Source of the DNA: Mediterranea massiliensis
Lineage (GTDB): Bacteria; Bacteroidota; Bacteroidia; Bacteroidales; Bacteroidaceae
Assembly (NCBI GenBank): GCA_958402075.1
Contig: CATXSD010000055.1
Span: 1-16,337, forward strand
Direction of reading: 5' to 3'
DNA length: 16,337 nucleotides
The notes under the pieces are model-generated. The model made no database searches and was not told where the DNA came from. It saw nothing but the letters and a program-made list of their open reading frames with translations. Every line of letters begins with the position of its first letter. Position 1 is the stretch's first letter. The position numbers and the translations under genes were made by a program. Below, piece by piece: positions 1 through 7,458 of this stretch.

Positions 1-1431
1 CACAAATACTCCACCCGTTTCCTGGCCATCAAGCTGCTGGAGAACGACAAGGACCTGGAGGGCATGGTGAAGGGCCTGCCCAACGGCGACAAGATACTGG
101 AAGTGCGCGACCGCGAAAAGCAGCGCATCCGCGAGGTGCTGAACGAGGACAGCGAGCAGGCCATCACCGATGCCAAATACGGATTCATCTCCGGTGCCCT
201 GCGCGAGACGTTCGTGGACAACCATCAGGACAAGGAGCACATGACTCGGGTCATCGACTCCATCGTGACGCACCGCATCTGGGGATTCCCCGTCTTCTTC
301 CTCTTCATGTTCCTGATGTTCGAAATCACCTTCGTGCTGGGAGCCTATCCGCAGGGATGGATTGAGAGCCTGGTGGCTGTCATCGGCGATTTCATCAGCA
401 ACAACATGTCCGAAGGGCCGCTGAAGGATCTGCTCATCGACGGCATCATCGGCGGTGTGGGAGGTGTCATCGTCTTCCTGCCCAATATCCTGATACTCTA
501 CCTCTTCATTTCGCTGATGGAGGATTCGGGCTACATGGCCCGCGCCGCCTTCATCATGGACAAGATCATGCACAAGATGGGCCTCCACGGCAAGTCGTTC
601 ATCCCTCTCATCATGGGATTCGGATGCAACGTGCCGGCCGTCATGGCTTCGCGCACCATCGAGAACCGCAAGAGCCGGCTGGTGACCATCCTCATCAATC
701 CCTTGATGTCGTGCAGTGCCCGTCTGCCTATCTATCTCTTGCTGGTGGGCGTCTTCTTTCCCCGGCATGCCAGCCTGGTGCTGCTGAGCATCTACAGCTT
801 GGGCATCATCCTGGCCGTCATCATGGCGCGCCTCTTCAGCCGCTTCCTGGTGAAGGGTGACGACACGCCGTTCGTCATGGAGCTGCCGCCCTACCGCATG
901 CCTACCTCGAAAGCCATCTTCCGCCACACATGGGAGAAGGGCGCGCAATACCTGCGCAAGATGGGTGGCATCATCATGGTGGCTTCCATCGTCATCTGGG
1001 CATTGGGTTACTATCCCCGTCCCGACGCTTCGGCCGACCTGGCCCAGCAGCAGGAGAATTCCTACATCGGCCGGATAGGCAAGGCCATCGAACCTGTCAT
1101 GGAGCCCCTGGGCTTCGACTGGAAGCTGAGCATCGGCATCCTGTCGGGTGTAGGTGCCAAGGAGCTGGTGGTCAGCTCGCTCGGTGTGCTTTATGCCGAC
1201 GATGCCGAGGCCGACCAGACTACGCTGGCCGAGCGCCTGCCCATCACGCCGCTCGTGGCCTACTGCTATATGGTCTTCGTACTGCTATACTTCCCGTGTA
1301 TCGCCACCCTGGCTGCCATCAGGCAGGAGGCGGGCAGTTGGAAATGGGCGGCCTTTGCCGCCACGTATACCACCGTGTTGGCATGGATCATGTCCTTTGC
1401 CGTCCATCAGTTGGGAGGGCTGTTCGTATGA
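1..1431 (+). CDS. feoB: Ferrous iron transport protein B, C-terminal part (5' truncated by window edge)
   Basis: The frame is open from the first base, so this is the 3' part (476 residues plus stop) of a longer gene; the N-terminal GTPase domain lies upstream of the window. FeoB is the inner-membrane GTP-dependent Fe(II) transporter. The visible part starts in the helical region after the G domain and continues into the polytopic membrane domain. Both halves of the duplicated Gate domain can be seen: the first carries GFGCNVPAVM (about window residue 206) and PLMSCSARLP (about 234), each with the conserved cysteine; the second has the GVGAKELVVSSLG and LLYFPCIATL segments. The stop codon overlaps the ATG of the next gene (ATGA), so translation is probably coupled. 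In Bacteroides FeoB is often fused to FeoA, but that part cannot be seen here. Family assignment is very secure. Confidence 0.96.
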   Translation, partial: HKYSTRFLAIKLLENDKDLEGMVKGLPNGDKILEVRDREKQRIREVLNEDSEQAITDAKYGFISGALRETFVDNHQDKEHMTRVIDSIVTHRIWGFPVFFLFMFLMFEITFVLGAYPQGWIESLVAVIGDFISNNMSEGPLKDLLIDGIIGGVGGVIVFLPNILILYLFISLMEDSGYMARAAFIMDKIMHKMGLHGKSFIPLIMGFGCNVPAVMASRTIENRKSRLVTILINPLMSCSARLPIYLLLVGVFFPRHASLVLLSIYSLGIILAVIMARLFSRFLVKGDDTPFVMELPPYRMPTSKAIFRHTWEKGAQYLRKMGGIIMVASIVIWALGYYPRPDASADLAQQQENSYIGRIGKAIEPVMEPLGFDWKLSIGILSGVGAKELVVSSLGVLYADDAEADQTTLAERLPITPLVAYCYMVFVLLYFPCIATLAAIRQEAGSWKWAAFAATYTTVLAWIMSFAVHQLGGLFV

Positions 1432-1619
1432 CAGGCTGGCAGAGTTGGGTTGTTGCGCTGCTCCTTGCCTATTGTGTGTGGCGTATAGCGAAGAGCATCC
1501 GTTCCTTTTTCCGTCGTTCGAAGAGCGGGGAGCATCCCTGTAGTGGGTGCTGCGGTTGTTCGGGCGGATGTCCCTCGGCAGGGGTGAAAAAAGAAATGAA
1601 GAAAAAATGCTGCGGATAG
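1428..1619 (+). CDS. FeoB-associated Cys-rich membrane protein
   Basis: A 63-residue protein whose ATG overlaps the feoB stop codon. It has one N-terminal membrane helix (about residues 5-20, WQSWVVALLLAYCVWRI), a basic stretch (KSIRSFFRRSK) and a Cys-rich tail with C38, C41, C42, C44 and C48, then a terminal CC pair; there are 8 cysteines in all. This matches the FeoB-associated Cys-rich membrane protein family, which commonly follows feoB in Bacteroidetes and Firmicutes. By position it probably replaces or accompanies FeoC in iron uptake, perhaps as a metal-binding or maturation partner; its exact role is not established. The basic segment after the helix suggests that the Cys tail is cytoplasmic (inference). 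The stop codon abuts the -33 box of the downstream tRNA-Cys promoter, and no terminator separates the two. Confidence 0.9.
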   Translation: MTGWQSWVVALLLAYCVWRIAKSIRSFFRRSKSGEHPCSGCCGCSGGCPSAGVKKEMKKKCCG

Positions 1620-1649
1620 TTGGTAATTACAAAAAATGTACTACCTTTG
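1620..1649 (+). promoter_or_regulatory. Bacteroides-type promoter of tRNA-Cys
   Basis: A TTGG box at 1620-1623 and TACCTTTG (matches TAnnTTTG) at 1642-1649 are 18 bases apart, close to the Bacteroides sigma-ABfr consensus. The expected transcript start is about 1656, roughly 33 bases before the tRNA. The upstream box begins directly after the stop codon of the preceding gene. Confidence 0.8.
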
Positions 1650-1688
1650 CATCCGCAATCGGAAATAAAGCCCTTGCGAAGCGATTTT

Positions 1689-1760
1689 GGTACCTTGGAT
1701 GAGTGGCTTAGTCAGCGGTCTGCAAAACCGTGCACGGCGGTTCGAATCCGCCAGGTACCT
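1689..1760 (+). tRNA. tRNA-Cys (anticodon GCA)
   Basis: A full cloverleaf folds. The acceptor stem pairs 1689-1695 (GGTACCT) with 1753-1759 (AGGTACC), with discriminator T1760. The anticodon stem pairs 1715-1719 (GCGGT) with 1727-1731 (ACCGT, one G-U pair) around loop CTGCAAA, placing anticodon GCA at 1722-1724. The T arm carries GGCGG-TTCGAAT-CCGCC. The 3' CCA is not encoded, as is usual in this group. GCA reads UGC/UGU, so the isotype is cysteine. Confidence 0.97.
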
Positions 1761-1770
1761 CGAAATCATC

Positions 1771-1804
1771 AAAAGCCCTGCCTTTCAAAAAGGCGGGGCT
1801 TTTG
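1771..1804 (+). terminator. Intrinsic terminator after tRNA-Cys
   Basis: Nearly perfect stem: AAAAGCCCTGCCTT pairs with AAGGCGGGGCTTTT (one G-T pair) around a short loop, ending in a T tract. It lies 10 bases past the tRNA. The A tract on the 5' side makes it potentially bidirectional. Confidence 0.93.
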
Positions 1805-2077
1805 TTGTATATTGGCTTTCAATCATTTAACTACTTCCTGATTTTATAATTTTATTGTGCGCCCGTAGACCGCCTGTAGTCCGACGCAAAAAATACTCGA
1901 TTGCAGACCGTTATGCATTAACAGTAGCGCATGTCTTAAGAAGTTGGAGCGGCCTCACTCTATTCAGAGTGTTGCTCTGACTTTCTTTTTTTTGTTTGTA
2001 GTTTGTAAACAATTCCGATTTCCTGTTTATAGAAAGTAACCATGTTTGTTTTCGGGCGGTTTTGGGCCATCGTGGGA

Positions 2078-2156
2078 ATGTTTCAAACATGAAGGCCTTA
2101 TGTTTGAAACATTCACCCCCTATGTTTGAAACATAAGGGCCTTGGGGTTTAAACCT
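2078..2156. repeat. Phased palindrome array (ATGTTTSAAACAT x3 plus one degenerate copy)
   Basis: The 13-base palindrome ATGTTT(C/G)AAACAT occurs at 2078-2090, 2100-2112 and 2122-2134, with centres exactly 22 bases apart. A fourth, diverged palindrome GGTTTAAACC (2146-2155) is centred about 22 bases further on. Between them sit AAGGCCTT (2092-2099) and AAGGGCCTT (2135-2143). The block can also be read as a 44-base tandem duplication: 2078-2112 against 2122-2156 match at 27 of 35 positions by hand. Copies 1 and 2 form a perfect 15-base inverted repeat (2076-2090 with 2100-2114). Function unknown; a multi-site operator is the natural guess, a palindromic intergenic repeat the alternative. Confidence 0.75.
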
Positions 2157-2298
2157 GAAAATACAGACGGCATCGGGAAGGAAGGGAACGACGGATTGTT
2201 TGTTGAATGTTTTGATTGTAACTTATGGAAATTCCTATTGAGAGGGAAGGTATGGGAACTGCATATTCGGATTGAGACGAATTTTTATTTTCCTTTGC

Positions 2299-2331
2299 TT
2301 GCCGTGGATTGGCAAAATACTCTTATCTTTG
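2299..2331 (+). promoter_or_regulatory. Candidate promoter of the mod-res operon
   Basis: TATCTTTG at 2324-2331 matches TAnnTTTG exactly. A TTG at 2299-2301 is 22 bases upstream, slightly longer than usual. The predicted start is about 2338, which gives a leader of about 267 bases before mod. There is no better promoter between here and the mod start. Confidence 0.55.
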
Positions 2332-2337
2332 CAAGTA

Positions 2338-2368
2338 GGGAAGCGGGCCACGGTGGTGGCGGTTTCCC
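2338..2368 (+). repeat. Stem-loop at the predicted 5' end of the mod-res leader
   Basis: Outer stem GGGAA (2338-2342) with TTCCC (2364-2368), inner stem GCCAC (2347-2351) with GTGGC (2356-2360) and a 4-base loop GGTG. It begins at the transcript start predicted from the promoter just upstream, so it could protect the 5' end. No T run follows, so it is not an intrinsic terminator. Confidence 0.5.
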
Positions 2369-2415
2369 GACAGTTTATGAATTTATGAATCAGCGTTTGC
2401 TGTTTGTTCTTAGTT

Positions 2416-2527
2416 AAAGTGAAACGTAGGAAATTTCATAATGCAAACCGGGAACAGATGTGCGAATGCTCGCGTATATGCGTGGGCGTTCTTGTCTGTT
2501 TGCATCGGTTTCCTACGACCGCACTTT
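2416..2527 (+). repeat. Long nested inverted repeat in the mod leader
   Basis: Three successive arms pair across a roughly 110-base span: AAAGTG (2416-2421) with CACTTT (2522-2527); CGTAGGAAA (2425-2433) with TTTCCTACG (2509-2517); ATGCAAA (2441-2447) with TTTGCAT (2499-2505). The interior loop is GC-rich with further short pairings. The ordered, co-linear pairing is unlikely to be chance. It may be a folded RNA leader or the remains of a small palindromic element. Confidence 0.65.
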
Positions 2528-2604
2528 AGAGGCAAGGATTAGCCCACGCAGTGTGTTCGTAGGGATTAGGGCGATGGCACAACGCATAAAACAGAGGAGA
2601 GCGT

Positions 2605-4470
2605 ATGCCAAAGTCCTTGATCTTTGAATTGCCCAAAATCGTTGAGGAAGGCCGGAGAGAGGCACAACGGATATTGGAGCGGATTGGTAGCAGCACACAC
2701 ATAGGGCTGCAGACCAACGAACTGGTGCTGCCTTCCAAAGACGTCAGCGGTCTGTGGAAGGGGCAGGCGGCACAACTGAATTTCGGTAAAGAGTGGATCA
2801 ACCGCTTGATTTATGGTGACAACCTGCTGGCCATGCAGGCGCTTATTGCCGGCGATGAGGCCACGGGACTTCCGCCGATGCGCGGCAAAGTGGATTTGAT
2901 CTACATAGATCCGCCGTTTGACAGCAAGGCCGATTATCGGACCAGAATCAATCTGCCGGGTGCGGATATTGAACAGAAGCCTACTACAATCGAGCAGTTT
3001 GCCTATGCAGACACCTGGAAAGACGGGACGGTGTCTTACTTGAAAATGCTTTATCCCCGATTGGTCTTGATGCGCGAATTGCTTTCTGATAAAGGGAGCA
3101 TTTATGTGCATATTGATTGGCACGTAGGGCATTATGTGAAGGTGTTGATGGATGATATATTCGGAAAGGAGAATTTCTTGAATGAAATTATTTGGTGTTA
3201 TAAATCTGGAGGAGCTGGCGGTGGGGGATATGCGAAGAAGCATGATATTCTTTTGTTCTATTCAAAGTCGGCTTTGGTACAATTTAATGTAACTAAAGAA
3301 AAATCCTATATGGGAATTGGATATAGTACAGGGAATAAGAATGTAGTTTTATATGATGATGGTGATGGCAAAGGGCCTTATACATTGGTAAATGTAAAGG
3401 ATTGGTGGACTGATATTGGAATGATAGCAACGTCAAAAGGACGATTGTACGCAACTCAAAAGCCCGAAGCCCTCCTTGAACGTATCATTAAAGCATCTTC
3501 CAACGAAGGTGACCTCGTTTGTGATTTCTTTGGCGGTAGCGGTACTGCGGCTGCGGTGGCCGAACGCTTGGGACGCCGCTGGATAACGACCGATATCGGT
3601 AAACCCGCTACACTCGTCATGCGCAAGCGGTTCATTGACCAAAAGGTAAAGCCGTTCCTTTATCAGTCCATTGGGGATTATCAGAAAGAAGTCTTCGGCT
3701 CCAGTAAGCTGTACAGACGCATCGGCGACTTGAGCCGCATCGTCATGCAGCTCTATGGTGCCATTCCCTTTACCGAAGAGCAACTGAACGACCGGAATTG
3801 GGGACATGTGAAGGCCGAACGTGCCCTGGTGCTGGTAGACAGCCCCAACAAGCTGACCGGCATGGCCACCGTCCGCCGGGCCTGCGAAGCGCGCAATACC
3901 CTGCTGGGTGGCGGTTGGCGCAAGGCGGTAGTGCTGGGTTGGAACTTTGCTTTCGACGTCAGCCGTGCCATCATGCAGTACAAGGACGAGGTGGATGTGC
4001 TTGTCATTCCGCCCGACTTGCTCGACAAGCTCTCGAAGAAAGGTTACGACAAGCTGGTGCGCGAAGGATCCGTACGCTTCAGTACGTTGCAGTATCTGGT
4101 TTGCAGGCCCATGCAGATCCGTCCTTTCTCGCAGGAGGTGGACGAATTGCAGGTTGTTCTTGACAACTATGTCCTGCTTTCGCCCGACAACATCCCGCTG
4201 GACGACAAGGATAAGGAAAAGTTGAGGCAGGTAATCCGTCTCGACCCTTTGGCCCTGATTGAGTACTGGAGCATCGACCCCGATTACGACGGCATCACCT
4301 TCCGAAGCCTTTGGCAGGACTATCGTGAAAATACGGCCAACGACGGCGACCCCTTGCATTGTGTCTATCGGGCCATCCTTCGCGTGCCGCGTAAAGCGGG
4401 AAGGCGGACGGTCTGTGTGAAGGCCGTCGATGTATTCGGCTTCGAGAGTATGGTTACTGAAACTTTATAA
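2605..4470 (+). CDS. Type III-like restriction-modification system DNA adenine methyltransferase (Mod)
   Basis: A 621-residue methyltransferase that would methylate adenine at N6 and supply target recognition to the restriction complex. The catalytic motif DPPF is at residues 102-105 and the SAM-binding motif FGGSG at 309-313. Catalytic motif before SAM motif is the beta-class order, as in type III Mod proteins. The segment between them (about residues 193-272) is the expected target-recognition region and is encoded by AT-rich DNA (about 35% G+C at 3181-3420 by hand count, against 50-65% on either side), suggesting an exchanged module. After the SAM motif comes a long C-terminal part of about 300 residues, less well known. 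Start: ATG at 2605 with GAGGAG at 2594-2599, one of the few good Shine-Dalgarno sites here. The gene ends 8 bases before res, so the two form an operon. Length fits the family; no frameshift seen. Confidence 0.9.
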   Translation: MPKSLIFELPKIVEEGRREAQRILERIGSSTHIGLQTNELVLPSKDVSGLWKGQAAQLNFGKEWINRLIYGDNLLAMQALIAGDEATGLPPMRGKVDLIYIDPPFDSKADYRTRINLPGADIEQKPTTIEQFAYADTWKDGTVSYLKMLYPRLVLMRELLSDKGSIYVHIDWHVGHYVKVLMDDIFGKENFLNEIIWCYKSGGAGGGGYAKKHDILLFYSKSALVQFNVTKEKSYMGIGYSTGNKNVVLYDDGDGKGPYTLVNVKDWWTDIGMIATSKGRLYATQKPEALLERIIKASSNEGDLVCDFFGGSGTAAAVAERLGRRWITTDIGKPATLVMRKRFIDQKVKPFLYQSIGDYQKEVFGSSKLYRRIGDLSRIVMQLYGAIPFTEEQLNDRNWGHVKAERALVLVDSPNKLTGMATVRRACEARNTLLGGGWRKAVVLGWNFAFDVSRAIMQYKDEVDVLVIPPDLLDKLSKKGYDKLVREGSVRFSTLQYLVCRPMQIRPFSQEVDELQVVLDNYVLLSPDNIPLDDKDKEKLRQVIRLDPLALIEYWSIDPDYDGITFRSLWQDYRENTANDGDPLHCVYRAILRVPRKAGRRTVCVKAVDVFGFESMVTETL

Positions 4471-4478
4471 ACCTGTCA

Positions 4479-7376
4479 ATGAGAATCAACATGAAAACAG
4501 ATATTTCCCTTGAACTGGCGGCCCGCCTGTCGGAACGGGTGAACCGTGCCTTCGAAAGCGGTGAGATGCTGCAGGCGGTATCGCCCGTTACGGCAGATTT
4601 GTTGAAATACTGGTTTACGGAACCCTACGTCAGTGAACGTGCCTGCAATTTCCATTCAGGGCAGCAGCAGGCTATTCTGAATATCATCTATTTGCACGAA
4701 GTAGTGTGCATCGCTTCGGTGGCCGACATCTATCGGGAGGTGGCTCCCGACCTGCTGGCCCAGTCCGACCTGAACCTGCTGGCGGCTGAAAAATACAGCT
4801 TGCCCAAGTATGCCGTCAAGATGGCCACTGGTACGGGCAAGACGTGGGTGATGCACGCCCTCCTGCTTTGGCAGTTGCTCAATGCCCGGCACGAAAGCGA
4901 GCCTTCCGGACGATATACCCGCAATTTCCTGATAGTGGCTCCCGGCCTGGTCGTGTACGACCGTCTGCTCGACGCCTACATGGGGCGTCTGGATCCGGAA
5001 ACCAACGAGCGTGATTTTGATACCAGCGATCTATGTCGCAACAGTGACTTGTTTCTGCCTTCGGTCTATCGGGATGAAGTGTTCGGCTTCTTGCGCAACA
5101 ATGTGGTGAGCAAGGAAGAGGGCATCGGTCGCAAGACCACGGCCGACGGTCTGGTGGCATTGACCAATTGGCATCTGTTCCTTTCGCAGGATGCGGATGC
5201 CGAAGTGTACGACGAGACTTCGCCGGAGGTGATTGTGGAGGACTTGCTGCCCTTGCGTCCGGGTATCAGTGCAGGCAACTCGCTCGACGTGCTCGACCGA
5301 AAATTCTTGCGGGGCGAAGAGATGGACTATCTGGCTTCTCTGCCCGGACTGATGGTGGTCAATGACGAAGCGCACCACATCCACGAGAACAGAGTGGCCG
5401 GCGAGGTGCAGGAAGTGGAATGGCAGAAAGGGCTGGATTATATGGCTCGCGGCAAGCAGGGGACCTTCTTCCAGATAGATTTCTCGGCTACTCCCTACGA
5501 CACCAGCGGAAGCGGCAGCAGGAGGGTGAAGCATTACTTCCCGCATATCGTGACAGATTTTCCTTTGGCCGAGGCCATGAAGCAGGGATTGGTGAAGACC
5601 CTGTTGCTGGACAGGAGGCAGGAACTGACCGAACTGGAAAGCCTTGACTACAAGGCGGTGCGTGACGAACGGAATAAAGTGGTCGCCCTGAGCGGAGGGC
5701 AGCGGCTGATGCTGCGTGCCGGACTGGCCAAGCTCCGTATTCTGGAAAATGATTTTGTGAAGCTGGACGCCGACAAGCATCCCAAGATGCTGGTGGTGTG
5801 CGAAGACACGTCGGTGACGCCTTTTGTCGGGCAATTCTTGATGGAAGAAGGGTTGTGCGAGGAAGACGTGTTGCGCATCGACAGCAATCAGAAGGGAGAG
5901 ATGAAGGAACGTGAGTGGCTGCGCGTGAAGGAACGGCTGTTCAACGTAGACCGCTATGCCTCGCCCAAAGTTATCGTGTCGGTACTGATGCTGCGTGAAG
6001 GCTTCGATGTGAACAACATCTGTGTCATTGTGCCGCTCCGTTCGTCGCAGGCTCCCATCTTGTTGGAGCAGACTGTGGGGCGCGGACTCCGGCTGATGTG
6101 GCGGGAGGCTGCCTATCGGGAAAAGAAGGAAGAAGACCGTCGGAGGGTATTGGTGAAGCGGTTGCAGCCGACATCCTACCTTGACATGCTTTCCGTAATC
6201 GAGCATCCGGCTTTCAGTGCCTTCTACCGGGAACTGATGGACGAAGGACTGGCCGGTACGGATGAGGGCGAAGTGGCATCCGGGAGTGCCGTGGGCGATC
6301 TTGTCAAAGTGGGGCTGAAGGAAGACTATGAAGACTACGACCTCTTTTGGCCGGTGGTGATGCGTGATGCCGAGGAAGAGATTACTCCGGCTCAGATCGA
6401 TGCCGCTTCCCTCTATCCATATACCGACTTTACCCTGGAATATCTGCGCGGCTTTCTGGCTACGGAGGGAGAAACGTTTGTTTCGGAATCGGTGATGGCT
6501 GAAACGCGTTTCGGCAGGTATGAAGTGAAGGCCGACCTGTTTACGGCTGCCAGTTACAATGAATATTTGCAGAAGCTGTTGCGCATCGTGACGACGCGTA
6601 TGGACAGGGTGGGAGTGCGTTCACTCCGTCCGTTTCCCACCTTGCAGATCAACCAGCCAGCCATTATGCGCATTCTGGACTGTTATATTCGTACGCGGCT
6701 GTTCGGCCAACCGTTTGATCCTTTCAATGGTAATGACTGGAAAATCCTGTTGGCGAAGAACGGGGCAGTCACTTCGCACATCATCCGCGAGATGAGTGTG
6801 GCCATTCACCGGATGCAGCAGAGCGTGATGGTCAGTGAAGCGGTGGTCGAGAAGATATGGTTCTCGTCGGTTCCTGTCCTGCGCATCCGCGAGCATTACA
6901 GCCTGCCGTTGCAGAAGGTGATTTACGAGCGCGTGGGCTATCCGAGTAACCGGGGTGGCTTTGAAAGAGCTTTTTCTGAGTTTCTGGACAAGGACGGAGG
7001 GGTGGAATGTTTTCTGAAAATCAATGAAAGTCAGCATCCCTTTGCTTCGCTGTTTTACCTGCGCCAGGATGGTTTGTTGGCTTCTTACCATCCCGACTTT
7101 ATGGTTTGCACGGCTGCACATATTTATATCGTAGAAACGAAAAGCGACGACCGCATAGCCGATGCCAATGTCAGGCAAAAACAGAAGGCGGCGGTGGAAT
7201 GGTGCAGAAAGATCAATACGCTGAGTGCTGCCGACCGGATGGAACGGGAGTGGGAATACATCCTTTTGCCGGAGTCGGCCTTTTATTCCTTGGAACGCAA
7301 TGGGGCGACGTGGGAGGAAATGTGCCAGTTGAACAAGGTTTCTGATGCCCTGATGAAAGGGGAACTTTTTGAATAG
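4479..7376 (+). CDS. Type III-like restriction endonuclease (Res), DEAD/DEAH helicase plus PD-(D/E)XK nuclease
   Basis: A 965-residue superfamily 2 ATPase/nuclease. Walker A ATGTGKT is at residues 116-122, DEAH at 296-299, and motif VI QTVGRGLR at 531-538. The C-terminal nuclease core is visible as HPD (D873) followed by VETK (E886, K888), a PD-(D/E)XK arrangement. All key residues are present, so the enzyme looks intact. In type III systems Res travels along or switches on DNA by ATP hydrolysis and cuts when Mod complexes meet at unmodified sites; that mechanism is inferred from the family. The start is uncertain: ATG 4479 (MRINMKTD) or ATG 4491 (MKTD), neither with a strong ribosome site. 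It follows mod closely and is very probably cotranscribed. The architecture also fits the type III-like family partnered with a site-specific methyltransferase; recognition site unknown. Confidence 0.9.
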   Translation: MRINMKTDISLELAARLSERVNRAFESGEMLQAVSPVTADLLKYWFTEPYVSERACNFHSGQQQAILNIIYLHEVVCIASVADIYREVAPDLLAQSDLNLLAAEKYSLPKYAVKMATGTGKTWVMHALLLWQLLNARHESEPSGRYTRNFLIVAPGLVVYDRLLDAYMGRLDPETNERDFDTSDLCRNSDLFLPSVYRDEVFGFLRNNVVSKEEGIGRKTTADGLVALTNWHLFLSQDADAEVYDETSPEVIVEDLLPLRPGISAGNSLDVLDRKFLRGEEMDYLASLPGLMVVNDEAHHIHENRVAGEVQEVEWQKGLDYMARGKQGTFFQIDFSATPYDTSGSGSRRVKHYFPHIVTDFPLAEAMKQGLVKTLLLDRRQELTELESLDYKAVRDERNKVVALSGGQRLMLRAGLAKLRILENDFVKLDADKHPKMLVVCEDTSVTPFVGQFLMEEGLCEEDVLRIDSNQKGEMKEREWLRVKERLFNVDRYASPKVIVSVLMLREGFDVNNICVIVPLRSSQAPILLEQTVGRGLRLMWREAAYREKKEEDRRRVLVKRLQPTSYLDMLSVIEHPAFSAFYRELMDEGLAGTDEGEVASGSAVGDLVKVGLKEDYEDYDLFWPVVMRDAEEEITPAQIDAASLYPYTDFTLEYLRGFLATEGETFVSESVMAETRFGRYEVKADLFTAASYNEYLQKLLRIVTTRMDRVGVRSLRPFPTLQINQPAIMRILDCYIRTRLFGQPFDPFNGNDWKILLAKNGAVTSHIIREMSVAIHRMQQSVMVSEAVVEKIWFSSVPVLRIREHYSLPLQKVIYERVGYPSNRGGFERAFSEFLDKDGGVECFLKINESQHPFASLFYLRQDGLLASYHPDFMVCTAAHIYIVETKSDDRIADANVRQKQKAAVEWCRKINTLSAADRMEREWEYILLPESAFYSLERNGATWEEMCQLNKVSDALMKGELFE

Positions 7377-7400
7377 GAAGGGAAAATCATGGGACGGGAT

Positions 7401-7431
7401 TTGTACATTCCAGTTTTAAACCATATTTTTG
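7401..7431 (+). promoter_or_regulatory. Bacteroides-type promoter of the thioredoxin-like gene
   Basis: TTG at 7401-7403, 20 bases, then TATTTTTG at 7424-7431, matching the consensus well. The expected start near 7438 leaves a leader of about 21 bases before ATG 7459. It supports that ATG over an in-frame TTG at 7429, which lies inside the promoter. Confidence 0.75.
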
Positions 7432-7458
7432 CGACCAACCATCAATTCTTTACGCAAC

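Larger units (their letters stand above)
1805..2604. other. Structured non-coding interval before the restriction operon
   Basis: No convincing gene. The longest frames use non-ATG starts and have no recognisable domain. The stretch holds a small hairpin at 1956-1971 (CACTCT/AGAGTG) followed some bases later by a T run, a phased palindrome array at 2078-2156, a promoter at 2299-2331 and two stem-loops at 2338-2368 and 2416-2527. I see no transposase remnant and no repeat of the tRNA 3' end. Confidence 0.7.

Noticed and set aside
1689..1760. tRNA-Cys as attachment site of an integrated island carrying the R-M genes
   Set aside because: I find no copy of the tRNA 3' end downstream of res, no integrase and no transfer genes, so adjacency alone is not evidence of integration.
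2142..2417. Open frame of 91 codons in the gap before mod
   Set aside because: It uses a TTG start with no ribosome site, runs through the palindrome block, promoter and first stem-loop, and its product resembles no domain.
2416..2527. Invertible promoter flanked by inverted repeats, as in Bacteroides capsule loci
   Set aside because: The arms are imperfect, the interior carries no TAnnTTTG box on either strand that I can see, and no recombinase gene is near.
3223..3227. Phase-variable simple repeat in mod
   Set aside because: The longest homopolymer run is five G and there is no tandem short repeat in the gene or at its start, so slippage control as in other type III mods is not supported.
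2605..7376. Part of a larger defence system such as BREX or DISARM
   Set aside because: Only a methyltransferase and a helicase-nuclease are present; no PglZ, BrxC, DrmA/B-type or phospholipase D genes lie on either side, and the next gene has its own promoter.
7429..7458. Earlier TTG start for the thioredoxin-like protein
   Set aside because: It overlaps the promoter box at 7424-7431 and would bury the signal peptide behind ten extra residues; ATG 7459 fits better.
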